A DNA stretch of 64,000 nucleotides from an uncultured Oscillospiraceae bacterium (GTDB lineage: Bacteria > Bacillota > Clostridia > Oscillospirales > Oscillospiraceae), in NCBI GenBank assembly GCA_944387095.1, contig CALXDP010000008.1, forward strand, positions 27,830-91,829. The letters are read 5' to 3'. Below, in pieces: positions 52,394 to 59,922 of the stretch; positions within the stretch are counted from its first letter, which is position 1, and every line of letters starts with the position of its first letter. Below the pieces are notes generated by a model. It worked only from the letters and a program-made list of their open reading frames with translations, searched no databases and had not been told where the DNA came from. The position numbers were made by a program, and so were the translations under genes.

Positions 52394-53421
52394 CATTCCT
52401 GATCCAGCAAACCATGCTCTATGCCATTCCCCTGATGATCGTGGCACTGGCCGGTGTGTTTGCCGAGCGCAGCGGTATCATCAACCTGGCTTTGGAAGGC
52501 ATTATGATCTTTGGCGCCTTTATCGGCGTGCTGTTCGTCAATCTGGTGCAGCAGGCTGGTATCTTCAATGCGGCCTACGAGGCGGGTAACTGGATCGCCC
52601 TGCAGGGCTTTGAGCTGCTGGCCATGCTGGTGTCCGCCATCATGGGCGCGGTGTTCTCTCTGCTACTCTCCTTTGCCTCGGTGAACCTGAAGGCGGACCA
52701 GACCATCGGCGGTACCGCCCTGAATCTGATGGCCCCCGCCCTGGTGCTGTTCTTCATCCGCATTATCGCCAGCCAGAACACCCTGCAGATGGCTACGGGC
52801 AACGCGGCTGGCTGGTTCATGATTCAGAAGAGCGACTTTGGGTACGGCCGCAATGAGGAGATGGGATTCTTCGGATCCACCTTCATTGACCGGACCTATC
52901 TGGCCACCTATGTCTGCATCCTGCTGTTCATCATCCTCTCCGTACTGCTCTATAAGACCCGGTTCGGCCTGCGCCTGCGCTCCTGCGGCGAGAATCCCCA
53001 GGCCGCCGACTCTCTGGGCATCAATGTGTACAAGATGCGGTATGCCGGTACCACCATTTCCGGGGCTCTGGCCGGCATGGGCGGCTTCGTCTATGCCCTG
53101 ACCACCGCCAACTGCTCTGCCAACGGAGATGTAGCCGGCTTTGGCTTCCTAGCCCTGGCCGTCATGATCTTTGGTAACTGGAAACCGCTGAACATTGCCG
53201 GGGCGTCCCTGCTGTTCGGCCTGTTCAAATGCGTGGCCGCCGCCTACACCAGCATCGACATCAACGGAGACGGCGTGTTTCTGCTGGCCGAGCTGGGTAT
53301 CAGCGCTCACTTCTACCGGTTGCTGCCCTACCTGATCACACTGGTGGTACTGGCCTTCACCTCCAAGCGCTCCCGGGCGCCCAAGGCGGAGGGCATCCCC
53401 TATGACAAGGGACAGCGCTGA
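52390..53421 (+). CDS. nucleoside ABC importer permease 2
   Basis: A 343-residue partner of permease 1 with about nine membrane segments (LYAIPLMIVALAGVFAERSG, AVFSLLLSFASVNLKADQTI) and the coupling loop RFGLRLRSCGENPQAADSLG. Together with the ATPase and the BMP lipoprotein it completes a purine nucleoside uptake system beside deoC. A strong hairpin follows. Confidence 0.93.
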   Translation: MTFLIQQTMLYAIPLMIVALAGVFAERSGIINLALEGIMIFGAFIGVLFVNLVQQAGIFNAAYEAGNWIALQGFELLAMLVSAIMGAVFSLLLSFASVNLKADQTIGGTALNLMAPALVLFFIRIIASQNTLQMATGNAAGWFMIQKSDFGYGRNEEMGFFGSTFIDRTYLATYVCILLFIILSVLLYKTRFGLRLRSCGENPQAADSLGINVYKMRYAGTTISGALAGMGGFVYALTTANCSANGDVAGFGFLALAVMIFGNWKPLNIAGASLLFGLFKCVAAAYTSIDINGDGVFLLAELGISAHFYRLLPYLITLVVLAFTSKRSRAPKAEGIPYDKGQR

Positions 53422-53434
53422 TTATGCTTTTCAT

Positions 53435-53474
53435 GAAATACGCCGCGGCAGGCTTGCCTGTTGCGGCGTATTTC
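53435..53474 (+). terminator. hairpin after the nucleoside importer operon
   Basis: A 19-bp stem with one interrupted pair region (arms 53435-53453 and 53456-53474). No long T run follows, but its position 13 nt after the stop indicates termination. Confidence 0.65.
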
Positions 53475-53488
53475 AACATGGACGAGCG

Positions 53489-53540
53489 TGTCGGAAGATG
53501 TCGGAAAATAAAATGGAAAGTTCTTTCTATTTTCGACAAA
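53489..53540. promoter_or_regulatory. three Spo0A-box-like sequences
   Basis: TGTCGGAA occurs at 53489-53496 and again exactly ten bases later at 53499-53506; on the other strand TTTGTCGAAAA (53540-53530) matches the 0A-box core TGTCGAA exactly. A weak -10-like TAGAAT lies at 53547-53552. All are in the 55 bp upstream of a gene encoding a Spo0A-type DNA-binding domain. Confidence 0.55.
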
Positions 53541-53594
53541 TTGCGATAGAATTGGATGGAAAAGAAAATGGGAGACTGGGAGGGATATCTGCCA

Positions 53595-53957
53595 ATGAGG
53601 TATCCAAAGAACCTAAGGGCAATCGAGGGGGTACTGCATACGCTGGGGCTTTTCGGCGCCTCCGTTTCGATGCGGCAAATGGTGTGTGCGGTGGAACTTG
53701 CCCATGAGGATCAGAGTCTTCTGACCAACGTCTCAAAAGGGTTGTATGAAAGGGTGGCAAAGGAATTCGGCAACACGAACAGCGCGGCGGTGGAACGGAA
53801 TCTGCGGGCTCTTCGTGACAGGCAGTGGACCAAAGGAGATGTGGAGCGCCTGCGGGAGATGGTCATGTACCATATGAAGGTGAAACCATCCACTGGTGAG
53901 TTCATTGATATCATCCGGTACTATATGGAGATAAACGACCTGTTTCCCGATTGCTGA
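53595..53957 (+). CDS. stand-alone Spo0A C-terminal (effector) domain protein
   Basis: A 120-residue protein with no receiver domain. From memory of Bacillus Spo0A, residues about 10-110 align along the whole effector domain: VLHTLGLFG with the first helix, LTNVSKGLYERVAKEFGNTN with the segment before the recognition helix, SAAVERNLRALRDRQWTKGD with the recognition helix (VERAIRHAI in Spo0A) and KPSTGEFIDIIRYY with the last helix. ATG 53595 is about ten bases after GGAGG; in-frame ATGs at 53556 and 53568 have poorer sites. It is monocistronic, with 0A-box-like sites upstream and a strong terminator. It could compete with or assist Spo0A; function unproven. Confidence 0.72.
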   Translation: MRYPKNLRAIEGVLHTLGLFGASVSMRQMVCAVELAHEDQSLLTNVSKGLYERVAKEFGNTNSAAVERNLRALRDRQWTKGDVERLREMVMYHMKVKPSTGEFIDIIRYYMEINDLFPDC

Positions 53958-54000
53958 TGACAGGAAAGAAGCCGGCAACAGCCGGCTTCTTTCCTGTCAT
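53957..54000. terminator. convergent terminator hairpin
   Basis: A 20-bp perfect stem with an AACA loop lies between the Spo0A-like gene (its stop overlaps the 5' arm) and the minus-strand membrane protein gene (its stop touches the other end), so it can serve both. Confidence 0.8.
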
Positions 54001-54866
54001 CACTTCCCAGCGCTTCCGCGCTGGGCTTTTTTCTGCTTCAGCGCGTCTTTCCGGCGCAGAAATTCCCTTCTTGCCGCCTCTGCCGCTGCCTTGATGTCCT
54101 CCGTGCGGACCACATAACGCCCCACGGTTTTCATATTGGCGTAACGCTTCCGAAATCTGCGGCTCTGCCGCTCCAGCTTCGCGATCTGTTGGCGATAGGA
54201 TTCCTGGAGCGCGGCAATCTGTTCCCCGTATTTTTCTTTGAGCTGGGCTGAATGGGTTTCCAACAGGTTGCTCAATTCTGCCTTTCCCAGGGCAAATTGG
54301 AGCTGAAGCTCTTGGCCGGCGGCGGTCACTCCGGCAACCAGTTTGGACATCAAAGCCAGGTGCCGTACCGTCAGCACGGTATCCACCAGCAGGATGGTCA
54401 GCAGAACTGCGCACAGGGCGTTTACAAGCCACGGCGGTATGCGGGCATAGAGCTGCTCAATGGGGGGGTGAATCCAAAAGATCACCACATAGGACAACAC
54501 GCCCCAAACCAACGCAACCCACAGGCAGATGCGCCCCTTGATGTTGAAACGGAAATTGGAATAGTCCCAATACTTTACGTGGGTGGTGACCTCCAACAGC
54601 CAGCCAACAAAGTATTCCCAGGTGCTCATCACCACCACAGCCACTACATAAAAAAGCGGCAGATTACCCTTCAGCGGCGCGAAAAAGAGAATCATCAGCA
54701 GCACCCCTGTGCCGTAGATGGGGCAGATTGGGCCATACAAGAAGCCGCGAGGAACCAAGCGGCGCTGCAAAATGGAGCAATAGCAGGTTTCCATAAGCCA
54801 ACCCAGAAAAGAATAGAGGATGAAATAGAGAAATAGTTCCGTGATCGGATGGCCTAAGATCATCAT
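54000..54866 (-). CDS. putative ABC transporter permease, CmpB family, with coiled-coil tail
   Basis: A 288-residue membrane protein. About five hydrophobic segments occupy residues 1-175 with the family pattern FILYSFLGWLMETCYCS, RGFLYGPICPIYG and WEYFVGWLLE; the remainder is a charged helical tail (KYGEQIAALQESYRQQIAKL) likely forming a coiled coil, ending in Lys/Arg-rich sequence. Called CmpB-like in databases, but no ATPase is near and transport is not demonstrated. The start ATG overlaps the stop of the upstream gene by 4 nt. Confidence 0.75.
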   Translation of the reverse strand: MMILGHPITELFLYFILYSFLGWLMETCYCSILQRRLVPRGFLYGPICPIYGTGVLLMILFFAPLKGNLPLFYVVAVVVMSTWEYFVGWLLEVTTHVKYWDYSNFRFNIKGRICLWVALVWGVLSYVVIFWIHPPIEQLYARIPPWLVNALCAVLLTILLVDTVLTVRHLALMSKLVAGVTAAGQELQLQFALGKAELSNLLETHSAQLKEKYGEQIAALQESYRQQIAKLERQSRRFRKRYANMKTVGRYVVRTEDIKAAAEAARREFLRRKDALKQKKAQRGSAGK

Positions 54867-55408
54867 GCGGTTCCACCTTTCTGCCGGCCATCCGTGAGCA
54901 GCACGCCCAGAATACCATTGTAAATACGGTCAGGGTAGTCTACAAAGCGCCGTACAATTTGCTCTCCGTCCTCCCGGGTAGAGGCCAGCAGAGACAGGGA
55001 GAACAAACTGCCATGGTCATCGTCCAAATTCAGATGCACCCGATAGGTTTCATCCGGGAGTGCTTCCACATGTCCACGCACCTGAGCCTGCCGCTTCAGG
55101 GCCGCATTGAGAGGGGCTAACCGCTGGTCACAGCGCTGCCGAATGACAGGGGACAGGCTACTCTCCCCATCGGCGCAGACCCTGCGCCCTTTGTCTGTGA
55201 TGGCATAGTGCTCTTGATCTTGGGTAATGTGGCCGCTGTCTAAAAGCTCCGGGACCGCTTCAGCATATAAAAAGTAGTCCACGCCCTCATCGCACATACA
55301 CAGATCTGTCAGTGTGGCAAAATCAATCGGGGCTGAGACCCGCGCCAAAATATACAGGATCAGAAGTTTGATATCCAACTTCCCATGGATGAAACCAAAT
55401 CTGGCCAA
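54863..55408 (-). CDS. DUF4364 winged-helix protein
   Basis: A 181-residue protein resembling DUF4364, whose N-terminal winged helix begins GKLDIKLLILYILARVSAPI; the rest is a beta-rich region (YRVHLNLDDDHGSLFSLSLL). A TTG at 55408, eight bases behind AGGAGG, gives MARFGFIHGKLD and is preferred to a longer frame. It is translationally coupled to the CmpB-like gene and has a promoter at 55474-55502. A DNA-binding role is an inference from the winged helix. Confidence 0.7.
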   Translation of the reverse strand: MARFGFIHGKLDIKLLILYILARVSAPIDFATLTDLCMCDEGVDYFLYAEAVPELLDSGHITQDQEHYAITDKGRRVCADGESSLSPVIRQRCDQRLAPLNAALKRQAQVRGHVEALPDETYRVHLNLDDDHGSLFSLSLLASTREDGEQIVRRFVDYPDRIYNGILGVLLTDGRQKGGTA

Positions 55409-55473
55409 AAGGCTCTCCTCCTTAGCGGTCCTGGCAGATCTGATCTGGCCGGGACAGGGAAAGTACACTGCAT

Positions 55474-55502
55474 ATTATACCGAAAACCATGGGCTCTTAC
55501 AA
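55474..55502 (-). promoter_or_regulatory. promoter of the DUF4364 operon
   Basis: On the minus strand TTGTAA (55502-55497), 17-bp spacer, TATAAT (55479-55474). Confidence 0.8.
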
Positions 55503-55551
55503 GAAAAAAGTGGGCAAAAACAAGATTCAGCCTGACAGTAATCCCATTATG

Positions 55552-56124
55552 TCAGGACAAGCTCTCTTCTGCTGCGGAAACTGCCGGCCCGGAGTACGCG
55601 GAACGGGCGTCCCGCACGACATACGCGTGATAGAGCCGGGTGAGGTATTCCCAGGTCACCCGATCTAAATTCCCTGTCTCAGGCAGACCGGCCAGCTGTT
55701 GGAGCAAGAGAAGATTATTCTGGGTAGCACCCTGGTTGACCAGGTCAGTTTCACACGGCCCGAAATTGACCAGGGGCACAGACAGGGCGCAAAACAGAGC
55801 CTGGGCAATCCGGACCGGCTCGCTGGCTTCTCCCGCTCCGGTGCTGAACTCCCCGTCAGGGAGCACCAGAAGGGGAGCGGGCGCGCCATAGTGCAGAAGG
55901 TCATCCCGATAAGCCTCCACAATGGCGTACCAGCTGTCATGGTCCACTACACCTGTAACCGGAAGACCGAAATCCCGCTGAAAGATCATCACGGCCTCCA
56001 GGGTGAGCTCGTCAAAAATTCCGGTCTCTACCAGCCTGGGCAGTTGGGGGTAGCGCCGGGACAGGCGGTCTAGCATGTGCTGAAGATCTCGGATGGATGC
56101 AGCGGTGTTGTTATCTCGTTCCAT
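55552..56124 (-). CDS. peptidoglycan-binding domain protein, two repeats
   Basis: A 190-residue protein with two PG_binding_1-like units (DLQHMLDRLSRRYPQLPRLV to FQRDFGLPVTGVVDHDSWYA, and a second around LLLLQQLAGLPETGNLDRVT). No signal peptide or catalytic domain is visible, so export is unclear; proteins of this kind in spore formers may be delivered in the forespore or mother cell. ATG 56124 follows AAAGGA. It is the last gene of a three-gene run, 18 bp after the SpoIID-like gene. Confidence 0.8.
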   Translation of the reverse strand: MERDNNTAASIRDLQHMLDRLSRRYPQLPRLVETGIFDELTLEAVMIFQRDFGLPVTGVVDHDSWYAIVEAYRDDLLHYGAPAPLLVLPDGEFSTGAGEASEPVRIAQALFCALSVPLVNFGPCETDLVNQGATQNNLLLLQQLAGLPETGNLDRVTWEYLTRLYHAYVVRDARSAYSGPAVSAAEESLS

Positions 56125-56142
56125 ATGGGAGGATCCTTTCTC

Positions 56143-57318
56143 CTACGGGGCGTAGGTGAGGTTATATCCGGGGAACTGCCCGGAGAGCACCTGTTCTTCA
56201 ATTTCCTCAGGGGTAAGGGGAAGGTTCTGGTCAGCCAGCAGGGTTCGGGCCACGCTGGTATAGGCGTCGTAAAGGGCCAGCCAGGTTTGATCATCCACCA
56301 CGCCGGTGGGCTCCAGGCCCAAGTATCTCTGGGCATCTATCACCGCCTGCCTGGTTCTCGGCCCAAAGATCCCGTCAATGTTCAGCGTGGGGAAGTTGTA
56401 CAGGACCTGCCCCAGCACGGTAATAAAAAATTGCAGCGCGGAAACCGCGGGGCCGGTACTGCCCTCCTGCAGGGTGACGCCGGAGGCGGGCGCCTGCACC
56501 TGGGTAAAAGTCTGTCCCTCGCTGGTCAGCTCAGACAGCCTGGTGACACCCACATAGAGAGACACCAGTTTATACCATGTGGCCTGACCGACAACGCCGT
56601 CCACACTCAGATTGAAGATTCGCTGAAATTCCCGTACGGCCCGCTCCGTCTGAGGACCAAAAATCCCATCCACCGGGTTAATCCTGGGAATGGCCGGGTA
56701 GTTGCGTGCGACCCGGTTGAGCATGGTTTGCAGCACCACCACATATTCCCCGGAGGAACCGCTTCTCAGCGGGTATCCCGGATAGGAATTGGTGAGTTGC
56801 TGCACGGGTGCAGAGGTGACCAATTCAATATCGTCTCCATAATAGTAGCGCAGGATCTCCATGGCGTCATATCCCTGACGGGCGAGAGCCTCGCTGCCCC
56901 ACTGGGAGAGGCCGTCGCAGGTGGTGGTTGTGCCGTTGCAGAAGCGGGCAGACAGTGGTTCTACATATCCCTGCCGCCGGATATAGGAGGTGAATAACTC
57001 ATCCACCAACCGGTCCACATTTTCGAAGGTACTTCGGCCCTTAATAAATTTCTGATCGTTGACAGGAGAGGCGGTGATGTCAAAATCATATCCTCTGCTC
57101 CTGTAATATTCTGTGTAGATACGGTTCAGGGCAAAGGAGATCTGGGCAAGAATGTTGGCGCGCAGCGCCTCCTCTGGCCAGGTGGGATAGATCTCACTGG
57201 AGGCGACGTTCTTGATATAATCTGGGAAAGAGACGGTGACGTTCTCTGCCGCTTGATCTGCTGGGGCCAGGTGTACAGTGATGTATTGCGGGATATAGGG
57301 AGTGACATTGAAGGGCAT
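56143..57318 (-). CDS. SpoIID-like domain fused to peptidoglycan-binding repeats
   Basis: A 391-residue protein without a signal peptide. The first ~165 residues resemble a SpoIID/LytB domain: NVASSEIYPTWPEEALRANI lines up with VPYEM-SWPLEALKAQA of the SpoIID-like protein at 15096, E42 taking the place of the catalytic Glu, and CDGLSQWGSEALARQGYDAM echoes the C-terminal MSQWGA motif. Two PG_binding_1 repeats follow (about 190-260 and 285-355). TACAGGAGG gives a strong start. Likely a wall-remodelling protein of spore formation; unproven. Confidence 0.8.
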   Translation of the reverse strand: MPFNVTPYIPQYITVHLAPADQAAENVTVSFPDYIKNVASSEIYPTWPEEALRANILAQISFALNRIYTEYYRSRGYDFDITASPVNDQKFIKGRSTFENVDRLVDELFTSYIRRQGYVEPLSARFCNGTTTTCDGLSQWGSEALARQGYDAMEILRYYYGDDIELVTSAPVQQLTNSYPGYPLRSGSSGEYVVVLQTMLNRVARNYPAIPRINPVDGIFGPQTERAVREFQRIFNLSVDGVVGQATWYKLVSLYVGVTRLSELTSEGQTFTQVQAPASGVTLQEGSTGPAVSALQFFITVLGQVLYNFPTLNIDGIFGPRTRQAVIDAQRYLGLEPTGVVDDQTWLALYDAYTSVARTLLADQNLPLTPEEIEEQVLSGQFPGYNLTYAP

Positions 57319-57335
57319 TGCAAAACCTCCTGTAT

Positions 57336-57716
57336 TTACAGTGGTTGAGGGGTCACGGTGATCACGCCGTTTCCAGTCCCCTGGGTTTCCAGGGGGACCA
57401 TGGGGACGTCCTGCACGGTTTGGACCCCGGGGAACACCTGGAGATCCAGAAAGGTTGCCAGCTCATATCCGGGGTGCTCCACCAAGAGTGTATAGTTGGA
57501 AAAAGGATCTGCCAGGTCCGGGCTCAGGCTGGAGCTCACGTCTGGCGCAGGCAATTCAAAAGGGCCGGCGATACCGCTCTCATCGGTGATGCGCACAGCC
57601 AGAATTTTTTGCCTGCCATCCGCAGTGGGAACCGCCACAACCGCGGTAGCTCCGGAGATTGGAATCTCTGCCCTGGATACAAAAGTACGTACAAGTAAGG
57701 AACCGGTTTGCGCCAT
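57336..57716 (-). CDS. small beta-sandwich protein upstream of the wall-binding genes
   Basis: A 126-residue protein of alternating strands (GSLLVRTFVSRAEIPISGAT, YTLLVEHPGYELATFLDLQV) suggestive of a transthyretin/carboxypeptidase-regulatory-like fold. No signal peptide. It begins the three-gene run with the two peptidoglycan-binding genes, 17 bp upstream. Function unknown; a structural partner in the same wall or spore process is plausible. I found no convincing sporulation sigma promoter ahead of it. Confidence 0.6.
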   Translation of the reverse strand: MAQTGSLLVRTFVSRAEIPISGATAVVAVPTADGRQKILAVRITDESGIAGPFELPAPDVSSSLSPDLADPFSNYTLLVEHPGYELATFLDLQVFPGVQTVQDVPMVPLETQGTGNGVITVTPQPL

Positions 57717-57808
57717 GTGACATCATCCTTCCTGCTTCAATTCCTTTCAGTATATGCAGCCGCCCACAAAAAATTGCGGATCAGGTATGGGGCGGATCGT
57801 TAAAAAGT

Positions 57809-57837
57809 TTGACAAGTTGTCCCTGGTGCAGTACAAT
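57809..57837 (+). promoter_or_regulatory. promoter of rex
   Basis: TTGACA at 57809-57814, 17-bp spacer, TACAAT at 57832-57837. No recognisable Rex operator overlaps it. Confidence 0.8.
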
Positions 57838-57881
57838 ACAGACATCAAGTTACAAATATAAATAGCTTTGGTGAGTAGAAA

Positions 57882-58520
57882 ATGAAGAAAGATAAAATAT
57901 CATCAGCAGTCATACGCAGGCTTCCGAGATATTATAGGCATTTGGATGATTTACATCGGAACGGCACCGTGCGCATCTCCTCCGGCGCACTGGCGAAATC
58001 CATGGGATTGACCGCCTCCCAGATCAGGCAGGACCTGTCCTGCTTTGGCGGGTTTGGACAGCAGGGATATGGATATAATGTGGAACGCCTGCGGGGCGAG
58101 GTGGCGGATATTTTGGGAATGAACCGCTCCCACACGGTCATCATTCTCGGCGCGGGCAACCTCGGACGCGCGTTGATCGAGAACTTCCCCTTCCGTGCCA
58201 ACGGGTTTCGTTTGATCGCGGCTTTTGACGTGGATCCGGTGCTCGTGGGAACGCGTCTGGGCGGTGTGCCGGTATACCACACACAGATACTAGAGTCCTA
58301 TATGCAGGAGCATAAAGTAAACGTGGGGGTGCTGACTGTTCCGGGACCGGTGGCGGTGGAATCCGCACACCGGCTTTATACCTGCGGCATCGAAGGGATT
58401 TGGAACTTTACCAATATTGAGCTGCCAGAGCAGGAAATGGAGGGGATCAAGGTGGAGAATGTTCACTTTGCAGACAGCCTTTTGACCTTAAGCTATATGA
58501 TTTCAGAGGAGCCGTCATGA
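57882..58520 (+). CDS. rex: redox-sensing repressor Rex
   Basis: A 212-residue repressor responding to the NADH/NAD+ ratio, usually controlling fermentation genes. N-terminal winged helix (RRLPRYYRHLDDL, SSGALAKSMGLTASQIRQDL) and a Rossmann domain with VIILGAGNLGRALIENF. GGTGAG precedes ATG 57882. Its stop overlaps by 4 nt the start of an SLH surface protein, an unusual partner. Confidence 0.96.
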   Translation: MKKDKISSAVIRRLPRYYRHLDDLHRNGTVRISSGALAKSMGLTASQIRQDLSCFGGFGQQGYGYNVERLRGEVADILGMNRSHTVIILGAGNLGRALIENFPFRANGFRLIAAFDVDPVLVGTRLGGVPVYHTQILESYMQEHKVNVGVLTVPGPVAVESAHRLYTCGIEGIWNFTNIELPEQEMEGIKVENVHFADSLLTLSYMISEEPS

Positions 58521-59614
58521 AGAAAAGAGCGATTTTCCTTATTGTTGCCGCCGCACTGGCCCTTTCTCTGGGAGGGGCAGCCCTGGCGTCATCAGGAGCG
58601 CAGGGGGAATCCCTAATTTCCCAGAGCTATCTGGAAGGAACGTTTTTGCAGAGCCTGAGGCAAAAAATTGAGGGGTGGGCGGAAGCACTGTTGTCTCCTG
58701 TATACCAGCAGGCGCAGGAAAAGCTGGATAGTCTGGCGCAAGGCTATCTCTCCGGCCTTGGGGCCGGCGGCGTTCCCATTCCCAGCGGCTGGAACGGAAG
58801 CGACCAGTTTGTCCCGCAAAGCGCGCAGGCCGGAGACTCTGTTACGCTCTCTGAAGGTTCTGGAATATTCTGGGCCTCTGGCGATGCTGTTTGCAGCGGT
58901 GTGTTGGTAGATGTCACACAGGGGACTGAATTGTCCTCCGGGGGGGCACTGCAGGCCAATCATCGATATTTGGCTGTGGAGCAGGTTACGATTACGGTAT
59001 CTTCCCAATCCGCATCCTGGTCCGTAGAAGGAATCTGGACCGATGAGGGAGAAGACCCCGTGGCACAGCTCCCCTTCGAGGATGTGGCGCAGGGCTCCTG
59101 GTATTATGACGCTGTGCGGTATGTTTATGAAAACAAGCTGTATCTGGGTACCAGTGATACTACCTTTTCTCCCTCAGAGCCAATGGCGCGCAAGATGATT
59201 ACGACGGTGCTCTACCGTCTGGACGGAAGTCCTGCCGTTGCGTATGAGCCGCTTTTCAGCGATATTCCGGACAATATGTGGTATACCGACGGCACCGTGT
59301 GGGCCGGGCAGAACGGCATTGTATCCGGGATTGGAAATCAGCTGTTTGCGCCCGATGACCCGGTGGTACGTCAGCAGATCGCGGTGATCCTATACAATTA
59401 TGCCGGATTCGTGGGTGCGGATATCTCCGCCCGCGGGGACCTGTCTTCTTTTGGGGATCAAGGGGAAATCGCCTCATGGGCCCAGGAAGCGGTGTCCTGG
59501 GCGGTATCGGTGGGGATTTTGCGTGGAGCGAGCGGAAATGTCTTCCCCACGCAGCAAGCCACACGGGCAGAGGTGGCAGCCATGCTGCAGCGTTTTGCTG
59601 ACTGGCTGGGATGA
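58517..59614 (+). CDS. exported SLH-domain protein
   Basis: A 365-residue exported protein. Signal peptide MKKRAIFLIVAAALALSLGG, a helical then beta-rich middle to about 180, then three SLH repeats (FEDVAQGSWYYDAVRYVYEN, FSDIPDNMWYTDGTVWAGQN, FGDQGEIASWAQEAVSWAVS) each followed by FxPxxxxxRxE-like blocks. SLH repeats bind secondary wall polymers. It is translationally coupled to rex (ATGA), so its level may follow the redox regulator. Followed by a terminator. Confidence 0.88.
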   Translation: MKKRAIFLIVAAALALSLGGAALASSGAQGESLISQSYLEGTFLQSLRQKIEGWAEALLSPVYQQAQEKLDSLAQGYLSGLGAGGVPIPSGWNGSDQFVPQSAQAGDSVTLSEGSGIFWASGDAVCSGVLVDVTQGTELSSGGALQANHRYLAVEQVTITVSSQSASWSVEGIWTDEGEDPVAQLPFEDVAQGSWYYDAVRYVYENKLYLGTSDTTFSPSEPMARKMITTVLYRLDGSPAVAYEPLFSDIPDNMWYTDGTVWAGQNGIVSGIGNQLFAPDDPVVRQQIAVILYNYAGFVGADISARGDLSSFGDQGEIASWAQEAVSWAVSVGILRGASGNVFPTQQATRAEVAAMLQRFADWLG

Positions 59615-59623
59615 ATGCGTGTG

Positions 59624-59656
59624 AAAATTGGACCCGCATCTGCGGGTCCAATTTTT
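59624..59656 (+). terminator. terminator of rex-SLH
   Basis: A 15-base perfect-stem hairpin with a short loop and TTTTT, 10 nt after the SLH stop. Confidence 0.9.
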
Positions 59657-59669
59657 CTGGAAAAACCTC

Positions 59670-59698
59670 TTGCATTTTCTTTTTGTTTGTGCTATCAT
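59670..59698 (+). promoter_or_regulatory. promoter of tRNA-Arg
   Basis: TTGCAT at 59670-59675, 17-bp spacer, TATCAT at 59693-59698. Confidence 0.75.
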
Positions 59699-59721
59699 AA
59701 TTAAGCTGTTTGAAGCAGTAT

Positions 59722-59798
59722 GCGGCTGTAGCTCAGCTGGATAGAGTGTTTGGCTACGAACCAAAAGGTCGGGGGTTCGAATCCCTTCAGCCGTACCA
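59722..59798 (+). tRNA. tRNA-Arg (ACG)
   Basis: Acceptor GCGGCTG pairs with CAGCCGT, the D arm reads GCTCAGCTGGATAGAGT, the anticodon loop CTACGAA gives ACG, the T-loop is GTTCGAATC, and CCA is encoded. 77 nt. Confidence 0.97.
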
Positions 59799-59836
59799 AA
59801 AAGGCAGGACATCCATTTCGGATGTCCTGCCTTTTT
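59798..59836 (+). terminator. terminator of tRNA-Arg
   Basis: A 17-bp perfect stem (59798-59814 with 59820-59836) ending in TTTTT, directly abutting the tRNA. Confidence 0.92.
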
Positions 59837-59863
59837 ATATTTTCAAAAAATTGAATCCCCCAC

Positions 59864-59892
59864 TTGACAAGTCTGTTTATACTGTATATACT
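59864..59892 (+). promoter_or_regulatory. promoter of the GntR/ABC-2 operon
   Basis: TTGACA at 59864-59869, 17-bp spacer, TATACT at 59887-59892. Confidence 0.85.
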
Positions 59893-59904
59893 GTGCATAA
59901 ACAG
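59873..59904. promoter_or_regulatory. inverted repeat over the -10 region, putative GntR operator
   Basis: CTGTTTAT (59873-59880) and ATAAACAG (59897-59904) are perfect complements 16 bases apart, bracketing the -10 box; between them TACTGTATATACTGT has its own internal repeat. Confidence 0.55.
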
Positions 59905-59922
59905 ATGAAAGGCGGTGAGGCT

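Noticed and set aside
57717-57780. Sigma-E or sigma-K promoter upstream of the beta-sandwich gene
   Set aside because: A CATATACT on the minus strand resembles a -10, but no matching -35 element at the right distance was found.
57800-57880. Rex autoregulatory site
   Set aside because: No TTGTGA-N-TCACAA-type palindrome overlaps the rex promoter.
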